A DNA stretch of 64,000 nucleotides from Halicephalobus mephisto (lineage: Eukaryota; Nematoda; Chromadorea; Rhabditida; Panagrolaimidae), in assembly GCA_009193035.1 (NCBI GenBank), contig SWDT01000166.1:1-64000 (forward strand). The letters run 5' to 3'. Position numbers and translations under genes: made by a program. Of the stretch, positions 12,300 to 24,100 are shown in pieces. The notes beneath the pieces were generated by a model. It was not told the origin of the DNA. It did not search any database and was given only the letters and a program-made list of their open reading frames with translations. Every line of letters begins with the position of its first letter. The first letter of the stretch is position 1.

Positions 12300-13490
12300 T
12301 TATTAACTTATATAACGGTTAAACGTTGTCTTTAATCTTAGATTTTAGGATCATCTATGAGAGAGTTTACGTGAAATCCTGTGATACTTAGTTTCAATAT
12401 TGTGTTCTGAGAATTTCAAAAGATCATAATTTTTAACCACGAATAGTCAAGACATTTGAAAAGATTTTAAGTCTGATTTTTGGAATAAATATGGAGTTTG
12501 AATCGGTTTTGTACATGTTTCAGGAACTTTAAACATAATTAGAAAGCTTTTATCTCCTTGTACTAACTTGAATCAAGTCCGATTTCTCGCTTTTTTGTTT
12601 TTTTGAAAAATTCAAGTATATTAGTTTTTAGAATTACTTTCAACACAGAAATATTATCCTTTTGGATTTAATATCATTCAAAATGTAAAAGTATCCATCA
12701 ATGAAGTTATATATTCATGTGATGTAAATAGGAGGTGTCGATGATGTGATGGCACTTTGGAGCTTCGTGATTAGGCGGAAAACTGTTGGTTCCTACTGTT
12801 TAATGAATTCAAACGTCTATCTTAACTTAAGTACAGAATAAAGAGAAGAAAAGTCCTTGTTTGACAAGAGTCGAACTCAAATCAATTCAAATATGATTTT
12901 TTTCGAAGACTAACTTTTTCGACGTTTTGATCTTGTTATGTCTTCTACTTAGAATGAGATACAATACAAAATAGGAACAAATATTACTAATATTAGAGCT
13001 ATACCCGGTACACTGCAGTGTTCCCTTTTATACTCCTCAGTGGAGAGAAAGGACTGTTAAGTCTTCGGTATTCTGAATATCTCCGGTCATGGGAACTATG
13101 CATCTACAACAGATCTTGTTCTTCAAGTATTAGCTAACTGGATAAAGCTTTATTTTTTGTTTTTAGTTCATTGGCAGTTTGATTTCGTCTTATTTCTACA
13201 ATTATATAAAAACTTGACAGAGATATTTGTTTTATTTTTTCTGAATATATCTCAACTAATAGTCTATTTTCGTAAAGTAACTAATAAACACCTAATGAAG
13301 CATTACATTCTAGTAGATTTTTCGAGGAAAGGAATATTTGAAAGTTATACAGTAATCTGTGATTTTTCTGCATCTTAGAAAAAAATCAGGGAACATTGTC
13401 CTCGATAAAAATAACGAGTAATTGTAGCAATATCCTCTGGTAGATTTAACGTAGAAAAAAATATTTGAAATTTGTGTAGTAATTAGATTT
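12300..13490. other. Intergenic, nothing recognised
   Basis: AT-rich, with no gene, tRNA or long tandem repeat visible. The short frames present lack splice structure or motifs. Confidence 0.5.
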
Positions 13491-13491
13491 T

Positions 13492-13745
13492 GCTTCAGTA
13501 GTACAATGGTAGTATACATGACTGCAGAGTTACGAAACTCGGGTTCGATTCCCGACCGAAGACTGCAGATCCAGGCCTTGCCAGCCGCAATCTGACTACA
13601 AACGGCTAAGAAACACTCATCAAAGAAAGAAGCGAGATCAGAAGGACCAAAAAGATGATCCTGGTAAGAGAAGAATTCCCTGAAGATGATCAGGAAGGTT
13701 GATATGCGCGAACGCAAGCGAACAATAGAGGAGTCCAAGCTTGAG
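13492..13745 (+). mobile_element. tRNA-headed SINE candidate
   Basis: 13492-13562 is tRNA-like: an A box (TAGTACAATGG), a perfect B box (GGTTCGATTCC), an intact T arm TCGGG/CCCGA and a Cys-like CTGCAGA anticodon loop. The anticodon stem does not pair and the acceptor has two mismatches, so it is not a working tRNA. A tRNA-unrelated, GC-normal body of about 180 bp follows without a Pol III terminator in between, which is SINE architecture. No second copy is in the window and no target duplication was identified. Confidence 0.5.
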
Positions 13746-14014
13746 TATATAATGTTCTAAATCCTATATTGTAATTGCTTTGAAAATGTTCGGTAAAGAG
13801 CTAAATTAGACTTTAAATTTTTTTCTAAAATTTGAAAGAGCAACGGGGAACATTGTTCTCGACACAAGTGGTGAGTAACAGCGAATTGTTGTCCCTTGCT
13901 TCTTTTCTTCAGCTTTGTTAATTTTGAAGGTTTTTGATTTTCTTCATTCTTTCCACAGTTGATGTTAAAAGTAATTTGTCAATATCTGTAATACTGTAGT
14001 GAGAAGATAACTAA

Positions 14015-17000
14015 ATGTTTCAGAATCCTATGAAGAACGATAACGATGAATTTTTTCAAGAAGAATTTTCCGAATTCACAGAAGATTCGATTCCAGGTTC
14101 TTTGTTGAAGAAAACTGGAGTTAAAAATGATTCGGATGTTATTTCGGCAAATTTAAGAAATAATATTCCAAATCGATATAACAAGAATCTTAAAAACTCG
14201 GTGGATTTTTCTGGACAAAGATGTTTTTCGTTTTGTTCAAGTGAAAAACTCGGAGATTATATGGATATTCAGTCTCCTACCAGTAACATTCCTGATCCTA
14301 CTGAAGTTATTGGACTATGTGATAAAGTTAAAAAGAAAATTTATAATTCTACAGTAACTGATTTTGTTGATTCTCTACCTAGTACTTCTGGAGTAAACGA
14401 AGTTGAAAACGATTCTGATACTCCTGGAGACGGTAGAACTTATATTCATCCATATATCCCTGGATTCGACGAGATTGATAATGTTGAATATACTTCAAAT
14501 CAAAGAACAGTGGATAAAGTTGAAAAACAACCGAAAAAGTATGTTTTTTTAAAGGTTTTTATATAAAATTCACTTCAGTTCCATTGAGATCTCGACGAAG
14601 ATGTTTAAAAAAGATCAATGGACTTGCGGGATTGACAGAACAGGACAGCAGACTGTCTACGTCGAAGTGCCTGGAGTCCCGAACTATGTCCATTACTACT
14701 GTCAAGACTTGAAAAAACAATTGATTTGTGCCAAATGCCGTTTTAAAGGCAAAAAAACATGGATAAAGTTTGAAAAAGATCCGGAAGGAAACGAAATTTT
14801 GATTCAACATGGAGTTCATTACTCTCATTGCCGACGGCAACTGGATTATGTTCTGGCTGATCAGAAACGATACAAAGCGTAAAATTTTGCATAATTATTT
14901 GTTTAATTTAATTAATTTAGAGCGCTTGCGAATGACAATTTGGAGAAAATTGTTAAAAAATTGAAAACCACTACTGGAACGAGTAATCTTCATGTTGTTC
15001 CTTCTGAATTCGTCCTTCCCGTCAGAGGCAGACCTGTGATCGGAAGACAATGGACATTGGGTTACGACCGATCTGGAGTACTTGGATCACGACTCTTCGT
15101 TTCGACTCCAGAAAATCCCGAATTTGTCCATGTGTATTCCTTCGGGAGATGCGATCCAGAAGGAGCAATTTTCTACTGCACCAGATGCCGACCTAGTAGA
15201 AAAAAACACACTTATATCGTCTTCAATTCAGACGACAACGGAAATGTTTCTATAATCGAACATGGAATCCACATGTCCAGATGTCCGAAGTCAACGGAAA
15301 ACGCAAAACTCGAACAAGAAAATTTTCTCAAGTAAGTACTTTTTTGGTTTGAAAATTTAATTTTTTTCTTAGATTTGGAAAATACGGCTTGTCAGCACCA
15401 CAAAGAACTTTTTTCTTGGAAATCGAAAATAATAGAATTTCCGTTAATCTGAAGGATGTAATCGTGAATGAAGAAGTGATTTTGGAACAAATTAATTCCA
15501 CAAAATCTAGTAGGAAAATCAAAAATCGAAAAAAGTCAAAATCTGAAGTCAAAAAAGAAGCTTCTAAAACCTGGAACATCACTAAGCTGATTCCAGGTGC
15601 TCAAAAAGCACATCAAAATGATTCTGAATCTGCTCAAAGTACTCGTAAAAGAAAACACAACTCATCTCCAGAAGAGTCTGAAGTCAGTCAAGGTATGTTC
15701 GGATTTTAAAAAATATTTCACAATTTACACTCCAGATATCGAATGTGATTCATTTCTGAATGCTTCTGAAAATGGAAATTCTGAATCGGTGGAATTCAAA
15801 GATATCAAACCTATAATCATTCCAGAAAGATCAAACAATGTTTTAGAAATCATGGAAATCTCAGATGTTCAACAAAATACGATAATTAAAAAAACAAAAG
15901 ATCTAGTTCCTCCGAAAGTGATTCATCATAGTGTTGAAGAACCTGATGTAGACAAAAAAGACGAAATTCCGAGGATCATAAATATCTCAAAAGTAAAATC
16001 AGAAGTCTCCACAGAAGACAATAAAGATGGGATGTCTGTGGAGATAATCCAAATCGACCAAGTCATTCAAAAGCAATCAGATTTTTACTCCAATGATGTC
16101 AACCATACTGTATCAATCGATGAAATTACAAAAGACAAAATTACTTCTGTTCGTGAAGTAAAAAGAGAAAATATGTCTCCTGCTCCAACACCTAATAATA
16201 CTAACTTACATTCTGAAGACTTGAAATCTTTTGTTAACTACATGATAGAAGCCAGTGCAGTCGACGAATCCGATAATGTTCCTTCAGAAGACCTAAACTG
16301 GAAACCAGAACCCAACGATGCATTTATAGACGGTGTTTTGGATGAAACAACTTCGACATCGGCGATTCAGAACAATAGTTTTCAGAAGTCCTTGGATATT
16401 CGAACTTCTGACGGAGGAAACGTCATATTTGATAAAAAATGGAAGATTTGTCTGGATACAGTTAACAGAGAAGGAATTTTGATCGAAACTTTGAAAGACC
16501 CCCGATTTGCCAACTACTACCGTTGGAACGGTACTCGATCGAATGCAGAAGTCTCATTCAAGTGTCTGAAGTGCAAAACTCACATCATCATGGTGTCAGA
16601 TGAGGCTGAACGTCATTATCTGATTGAATACGGTCGGCATCAGCTGAAGTGCCGAGTATGTCTCAATGATTTATTCGACGGAAAAGGACGAATTATTCCG
16701 TAAGTAGTTTAAATCAATAATATATATACTGTAATTTTCAGAGATAAACTTTATCCTTCTGGAACGATTTCAAAAATGAATTCGAAAAAGAAAAATGATC
16801 CGTGGAAAGAATTGCGACCAGTAGATGCTGATGATCCTCTGGTCCAGTCCATGAAGTCCTTGGTTGACAATATTGGAAACCATGTCGAAGATAATCCAGA
16901 TAATAAATTTGATCCCAAATGTCCAGGTACAAAACCGATTTTTGGTCGCAGATGGTTACTGTATCAGGACCCCTATGGAGTAGAAAAAATCCTAGTCGAA

Positions 17001-17615
17001 ACCGCAGAAGATCCCAACTACGTCCATGTCTACAATCTCAAGGATGTCAATGTTGATGAAAGACATTTTTCGTGTTTATTTTGTTCCAAAGGCAAAAATA
17101 CCCGTGTAATGCTCAAGAAAGACGAAAAAGGAAAAGATCGTTTGATCCAACATGGAACTCACAATTTAGGATGCAAAAAACCATTAAAACAAATTATAAA
17201 AAATCATGATTTGGAAGAAAAAAATTTCATCATCGGTCGAACTATTCCACCAAAGAAAAAACCGAATTTTGTGGTTAAATGTGTCAAAAAAAAACATTTC
17301 GATGTTCTTATTGCTGTTCCGGAAGATCAATGGATCATTCCATGTGACTCCAACAATGTCATGAAGGGAAAATTATTCATTACTGTAGGTGCTCATCAAG
17401 CAATGGAATTTGTTTTTCAAGGAACCAACGATCAAAAAGAATTTGTTTTTTTTTGTAAATCTTGTTTTTCTCAGAATCATCGAACTTATGCAGTGATCTC
17501 ATATCAAGGAAAAGAAATCTTTGTAGATGCTCAGTGGTCTCACATAGCCGGATGTCGCAAAGTGAATCTTAAAGAAGTCCTCAAAAATGAAACTGGTGTT
17601 TTGACGAATTTTTAA
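14015..17615 (+). CDS. Five-repeat Cys/His module protein, large paralogue
   Basis: Six exons: 14015-14538, 14579-14878, 14921-15331, 15373-15692, 15736-16699 and 16742-17615, giving 1130 aa. The start is uncertain: TTTCAG at 14018-14023 could be a spliced-leader acceptor, which would move initiation to ATG 14030. An acidic N-terminus is followed by five homologous modules of about 80 aa near residues 187-260, 315-400, 750-825, 908-990 and 1035-1120. Each opens with (Q/R/K)-W, often has P.(Y/F)VH(V/Y)Y, then C-x2-C and 18-24 residues later HGxHxxxC (CAKC/HGVHYSHC; CTRC/HGIHMSRC; CLFC/HGTHNLGC). Repeat 3 has Y and repeat 5 has Q at the first His. This looks like a CCHC zinc-binding fold, perhaps nucleic-acid binding. 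It does not match FLYWCH, C2H2 or WRKY spacing, so I assign no family. Long basic/acidic linkers separate repeats 2 and 3. Confidence 0.85.
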
Positions 17616-17805
17616 TTTTCTTAATTTTATCAGAAAATTGTCTAATCTGGATAAAAATTGAGTTAAGCAAACTTCCGATTGGATATTGAAACTTTTTCTC
17701 GATGATCCATGAACTTAGAACCTAATTCTGGATTTGCAAGGAATTATTAATCAGAGAAACTGAGTCATTTAAATTCATGTTTTTAGTTTCGTTTTTTGCT
17801 TCCAA

Positions 17806-17894
17806 TTAATCCTTAATATACCAAGGCTCGCGGTCCAACGCTTTTTACCAAGCTGGGGTTCTCCAGGGACCCTACTTGGTATATTAAGGGTTAA
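17806..17894. repeat. 89-bp hairpin, MITE-like
   Basis: 20-bp arms, 17806-17825 (CCTTAATATACCAAG core) and 17875-17894 (CTTGGTATATTAAGG core), pair with one mismatch around a 49-bp GC-richer loop. Probably a small non-autonomous element in the spacer between the two Cys/His-module genes. Confidence 0.7.
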
Positions 17895-18007
17895 CAAACA
17901 GCAGAGTCTTAGTCCCCAATGTTTTCGCTGTCAATTCCATAAAAAAGATCTTTCAGATGGTCATATATCCAAAACTTATGATGATTTAAAATAGCATTAC
18001 TTCAAAT

Positions 18008-18135
18008 TAAGAGATCTCGCTTATTTTTTGTAAATTACAAAATTAATATCGATCAGGAACATATCCAACGATATAAGATCTCGTTTATTTTTTGCAAATT
18101 ACAAAATTAATATCGATCAAGAGTATATCCCAGGA
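18008..18135. repeat. About 63-bp tandem duplication
   Basis: Two copies of a unit containing GATCTCGCTTATTTTTTG and AATTAATATCGATCA, differing at a few bases. Confidence 0.75.
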
Positions 18136-18859
18136 TATATTATGAAACCCTAGACTGAATCACACTTCACTGGCTAGAATCCGAGTTTTTAACAGAACTC
18201 TGCATCGACATATGCAAAGAAGGTTTAAAAAACGTGTTTTAAGAAAAATCAAGATTTTAAGAGCTACAAAACTATATATAATTCATCTTAAAAAATCCCT
18301 TCAAGAAAGTAGACTTTCCTTGTTTGATGATTTCGAAATTGGTATTTGGGACTTGTTCCTTCGATTGCGGAAATGTTTCAAAAATCACCGGCTTTAATCT
18401 AAGGTTGAAAGTCGGGAATATTTCCATTGATTCCCATGGGAATATTCCCGCCGTTTGATTATTCCCGGGAATCATGTAATTCTACTTTAATCCCATGATC
18501 CGTCTTTTTCACCTCCTGCCGCAATTACAGGATAAGCTCGTTTCGGATGTTCTCATCTTGAACAAACTAATCGTAATCTTTATCCTGTTATATAAAAGTC
18601 CTATTATATAAAAGTAAATAATCAAAGTTAATCCAAAAATAAATATTTTAAAAATCGATAATCCTCGTTAAACTTCCTAATTTTTAGAAATTTTTTACTT
18701 TTTTATTTGTCCTATATATTGCTTTTGATGTTTTAAATCGTGTAAAGTTAAAAAATTAATATTTAAATTTTTGTTTTTTAAAAATGAAATTTGCCAGTTT
18801 GTCCAATTTTTGAAAGATCCAACGTCTTGTGCTGACCAGTCGCCGTTCACTCGCACTGG

Positions 18860-18890
18860 TTTCGCGCCTTGTGACGTTGTTTTTGGCGGG
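18860..18890 (+). promoter_or_regulatory. Two E2F-like sites upstream of the smaller module gene
   Basis: TTTCGCGCC at 18860-18868 and TTTTGGCGGG at 18881-18890 match the E2F/DP consensus TTTSSCGC or its close variants. They lie 63-93 bp before the first ATG (18953) in an unusually GC-rich island (18830-18900). TGACGTTG between them resembles a CRE half-site. Binding is inferred only. Confidence 0.4.
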
Positions 18891-18952
18891 TTTTTTCTGC
18901 TTTGACTTTTACGCTTTTTTGGCTTTCATATGATAATATTTGGATTTCTGCG

Positions 18953-21180
18953 ATGATCAATGGAATAGCTGCTTTGTTGAAATTTATGAATTCAACCCAA
19001 TCGGAAGATGGGTAAGTTTTTTATATATGAAATGGTAATTTTTTGTTTTTTAGGGAACCGAAGAAAAATCAAAATCGATCGCCACTTCGACCGAAGAAAA
19101 CTTATCCTATCCGGAATAAAGTTGCAGTTTATTCGGACGTTATTGAGGAAATCCCAGCTGAAGACGAAGTTTTAAAATTTGCTCCAGAAGTCAGCGGAAG
19201 ACAATGGGGATATATCACGAGATACAGGTTGTGGATTCAGACGAAATACGATCCGATGAAAGTTTTTGTCTATGTGAGGAAATCTGAAGACTCCCGGTAT
19301 TACTGTGTCAAGTGTACTGGTTATTCCAGAACGTCAATTGCGAAGGTTATTGAAGATTCCAACGGTACCGCCAGATGCTTCGAGTTGGCTTCCCATGGCG
19401 AACGCTGTCTCGAGTTATTCGACAAAGTCGTGGTTCCAGCAGAAACGGCGAAGAGGAAATATAGTTCTGAGTTTGTTGACAGTGAAAAGTGGGTTTTGGT
19501 TTTAAATTGTCAAAAATCATTCCAATAATATATTTGCGAAAATTAACACTTCACTCGGGGGTTTTTAGGACATATTACATCTGATTTTGTAGCTTATGAG
19601 ATACGTATTCAGAATCTACTTTTAATTTTTTCCAAAGTACTTTACTGGGGGAAAATTAATCAAGTATGGAGAATTTCGTAATCGAAAATTTAAAAAACAA
19701 AATATATTTTTTAATTTGTCAATTGTTCGTTCTGATTTGCTTGTTTTTTACTTTTTACTCTACTTATTTAAGGCGTTTTCTAATTAAATATAATTTTGTA
19801 TTCATTTAACTTAAAAGTTGATCAGAAACAAAATTAAAACAGATTTTTTGGATTACATAATTTCAGAGCATAAAAATTTGACAATATGTTCTGATTGTAC
19901 TTTTCAAAATATTTTAATTGACATGATTGTTTTTGGAAATGTATTTTGGGTAAATTTTCATGGTCAACCAGTTAATCATTGTATTTCTTTAAATATCTAG
20001 TGTTTTCTAGTGTAAGCCCGGTGAGAGTTACTAGGAAACGGGCAAAAATAATTAAATCCAATTCTGCATCACCTCCATCGAGTAACTTGAATATTGCTCC
20101 CGTCGTTATTGTTATTAAACCAGACGACATGTAAGTTTTCGCAGCTCTCGGTATTTCTAAAAATCATTGTTCAGAGTCAAAGTAGAGCCCGATGATAATT
20201 CTAACGATTTATCCAGTCCTTCAACAACTACCTCATCAGTGGTCGAAGACACTAAATCATTTTCAATGAGTGCAATTTCTACCCCGAGAAATTCTGGAAT
20301 CCGGCGTCGTTTGAAATTAAGGTCCTCGACGGAGTCATCACCCGAGAGGTCTATTACTCAACAGCCCCAGGAAAGAATATTAAGGTCGAGAAGCTGTGTC
20401 CCAGATACGGAGCCTAAATCTAAATCAAAAACACCACAGCCGGACATATCAATTGCGAAGAAGGAATCAGAGGTCTCGATTACAAATGGGTATAAAACTT
20501 CTCAAGCAGAGTTGTCGAATTTGAGGATTCCACTCACTTCCAAAAGAGTCATACCTAAAAGTCGTCTGATACTAGGAATTCAAGACAACGGAGTCAAGGA
20601 TGGTAAAGTCATTGAAATTTTCAAAAAGAATGAAGCGAAATGTTATGTTTACACCACGAATGTCGGGTTGACGAAACCGAATGTTTGGAAGTACACGTGT
20701 GCAGATTGTCGGAAGTACCAAAAATTTATCTATGCTTACAAGATCGTGAAATCTGGAGTAGTATTGGCTGCAGATAGTCATATTTGTAAAGGCAGAAGTC
20801 TAGAAGATGAGTTGATGAAACAGAGGAAATTACAAGGGCTTCCTGATTACGAAACGACTAAGGTTGTGCCGAGTGATTTTTGGATTTTGCCTTGTGAAGA
20901 AAATAGAATCAAGGATACTCTTTTCATTGTTTCTGAAAGGAATCCTTCAATAGGATGTCGATTTATTTTCCAAGGAAAAACTAGCGATGGAGAGCTAATT
21001 TTTACATGTCAATCCTGCTCAATTTTGGCATGTGTGACTTGTGCAACGGTGACGTTCCAGAATGGCAATATTGTTGTGAGAACTGACATAGATGGAGATC
21101 ATGAAGCATATTGTTTTACTGTGAACCTCAAGGATGCTCTTTCTACAGTAACCAGGGTTTTGGTGAATCCTAAGCTGTAG
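18953..21180 (+). CDS. Three-repeat Cys/His module protein, small paralogue
   Basis: Exons 18953-19011, 19054-19488, 20011-20130 and 20175-21180 give 539 aa. The protein carries three copies of the module seen in the gene immediately upstream. The first has RQWGY, CVKC and HGERC. The second has CADC and the shortened end SHIC. The third has FWILPC, CQSC and DHEAYC. A basic, Ser/Pro-rich linker joins modules 1 and 2 and contains VKVEPDD, a SUMO-consensus-like motif. Same strand, adjacency and shared module point to a local duplication of the 14015-17615 gene. The modules are more degenerate here. A nuclear, nucleic-acid-related role is plausible but unproven. The stop lies only 14 bp from the stop of the convergent NACHT-WD gene. 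Confidence 0.8.
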
Positions 21181-21194
21181 CTGAGGAGAGTCCT

Positions 21195-24100
21195 TCACAT
21201 TACTGTACAGATTGCTGATGTCTTTGATTTTTTGCCGATGGATTGCTTGAATTTTGCCGCAGCTTTTGTGATGATACCGAGATTCCTGATATCGAGATTC
21301 TCTTCTTTATCCAACTCCTCGGCTGGTATTCCCAAGTGTTCAGCTAAATAACGTCGACTCGGTAAGCACCCAAGTGAATGAATAGCTTCTGGATTTGTTT
21401 GTGTATCGACCAACATTGCAGTGAGTAACGATCCGTCTTGACCGCCTAAGTTTTTGTTTTCGTTAAATTAATCTTTGACAATTAAAGTTTACCGATTACA
21501 ATTTTTTCTCCTTTGCTGTCACATGCCCAAGTTGTTACTTGAGCATGTGGTCGGAAAGTGCCCACAAGAGCTCCGTCGGAGACCCTAAAAGCCCTCAGAG
21601 TTTGATGACCGTAGTGATAATAAAGGACATGTTTGCCAGTTGGAGTGAATTCTGCTTTGACGTCATTGACTCCTTCGGCAACATAGCCGATCAGAGTGCG
21701 GACAACTGCACCGGTTTTCATGTCGATAATCTAAAGTAGCTGGAGTACGAGGGGAATGTACTGTAGAGTTCGTTTTCAGGAAAGTGTTTATCATTATTGA
21801 CAATTTTTAAAAATTTGTAAAACAACATTTAAAAGTTGAAAATGGACATTTGAGAGTTGGAACCTGTAAGGGATAGTTTATAATGGTTATACTATGTTGG
21901 TTACTGTGAATTATCCCTTACAAGTTCCAACTCTGAAATGTTTATTTTCAATTTTTAAATTCTGTTTTACAAATTTCTAAAAATTGCCAATAAGGATAAA
22001 TATTTTTCTGAAGATGAAATTACACGGCGTTATGCTGCCGGTTTTTTAACTTACATGTAGTCCACCTTTGGTCGGGGCGTACAGACCGAGCTTTCCGTCT
22101 TCTGTAATGATTCCGCTGAAAGTGGACAACGTCCTCAGGAATTTGAGATGTCTGACATCCCAGACTGATCCCCTGCTTTCTCCGTCCATCACTATCAATT
22201 GATTGCTATTGTGGGGCATTGCAATAAGTCTGTGAACAATGACGTCTTTTTTCTGACTTTTTAGTACTCGAGGTCTGAAATTGCCGATTACTGTAAGGGT
22301 TACTGTAATTGGTTGGAGATAGTCAACTACCTCCATTTGTGTTTGATTATCTTCTCTGGAATCGAGACACATTGGAGACTGTCATGGCCTTTGAAAAGAA
22401 CGACGATGACGATGTGTTCAGTGTCTTTCAAAACAGCTACATCTCTGAACATTCGACAACTGAATTCATGAGAGTACTGTAGTCCTAGGTTATCGACGGA
22501 ATACACTGTCACTCTGGCAATTTTTTGTTCGGGGGTGTCTAGGTGCTTGAAGACAACTCCGATCATGGTCTCGTTGCAACACCAAAATAGTTGGTAAGCC
22601 GCAGGGGCTGGGAGACGGAGACGGACGGATTGGGTCTTGAGGTCCCAGAGGAGGAGGGTATCTGACTCGATGCAAGCGATTATCTTGCCAGAAGTGGAGA
22701 CGATGCACTCAGTAACAACGGAGCCGTAGATGTTAGTAACTAAAGTGGTGATGAAGCGATGAGATCTGGAAATTGATTAAAGGTTTTCAGAAATGTGGAT
22801 AATGATTTAATTTTAGAAGACTTGATGAATAATTATGTTTCAAAGCCAAATATAGAAATTGACATGGCAGTGATTGAAAATAGTGTTTTTGGAAAATAGA
22901 TACTATCCAACACTTCCAGTGGAGTTTATTTTTTGGTTTTTAATATAACTTTAGAAATTGAAAAAATAGTGATCGAAAATAACAATTTTTGTGAAATAAA
23001 AAACATTATCCGAAATTCTCTATGGAGTTTATTTTCTCATTTTTAATATAACTTTGAAAATTGAGAAAAAAGTGATCAAAAATAACAATTTTTGTGAAAT
23101 AAAAAACACTATCCGAAATTCTCTATGAAGTTTATTTTCTCATTTTTAATATAACTTTAGAAATTGAGAAAATAGTGATCGAAAATAACAATTTTTGTGA
23201 AATAAAAAACACTATCCGAAATTCTCTATGAAGTTTATTTTCTCATTTTTAATATAACTTTAGAAATTGAGAAAATAGTGATCGAAAATAATAGTTTTTG
23301 TGAAATAAAAAACACTATCCGAAATTCTCTATGGAGTTTATTTTCTCATTTTTAATATAACTTTGAAAATTGAAAAAATAGTGATCGAAAATAACAATTT
23401 TTGTGAAATAAAAAACACTATCCGAAATTCTCTATGAAGTTTATTTTTTGATTTTTAATATAACTTTAGAAATTGATAGGATAGTGACTACTCAAGTTAA
23501 TTTTTAGTTACTAATTTTTTTCTTTGGTTACTGTATTTGGATAGAATTTTTTCTACGAACATTGTTCAATAGCTTTGAAGGTTTTCCAACGAACTTACCG
23601 TATATCCCAAACTCCTAGATACTTTCTCGTTCTGGTAATAGCCAATGCTGGTCTGTCTTTTGCCAACAGGATTTTCTCGACAGCTTGATCCATGTTAACC
23701 AAGGCAAATGATTTTTCGAAAATGTTTTCCATGTTCCAAATCTAAAGTTGATTATTTACTGTAATAGTTAGATTACTGTAAAATAACCACTCACTTTCAC
23801 AGATCTGTCTAAGCTGCTCGAAATTAACAAATTGTGTCCGCCCATCGAGACTGATCTCAGATTCAGGATTCTTCCAAAATGGGCATCAACTGTTCTGACT
23901 AACTGTAAAAGACAGGGTTACGGTAATTGTTGAATTTCGGTGAACCGATGTGATTGTGTGAGAGATGAGATATATGAGTTTCTTATCCGAACAATAAGAT
24001 TGAGCACAACAATAATATTAATAAGTCAACACTCGGTCTGTATGTAGACAGTATACCTGTTGTCTAGCATCTAGAGTATTTCCCTTCGAGATCTGGCTAG

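Noticed and set aside
13310..13738. 142-codon minus-strand ORF
   Set aside because: Antisense of the tRNA-headed repeat; no independent support.
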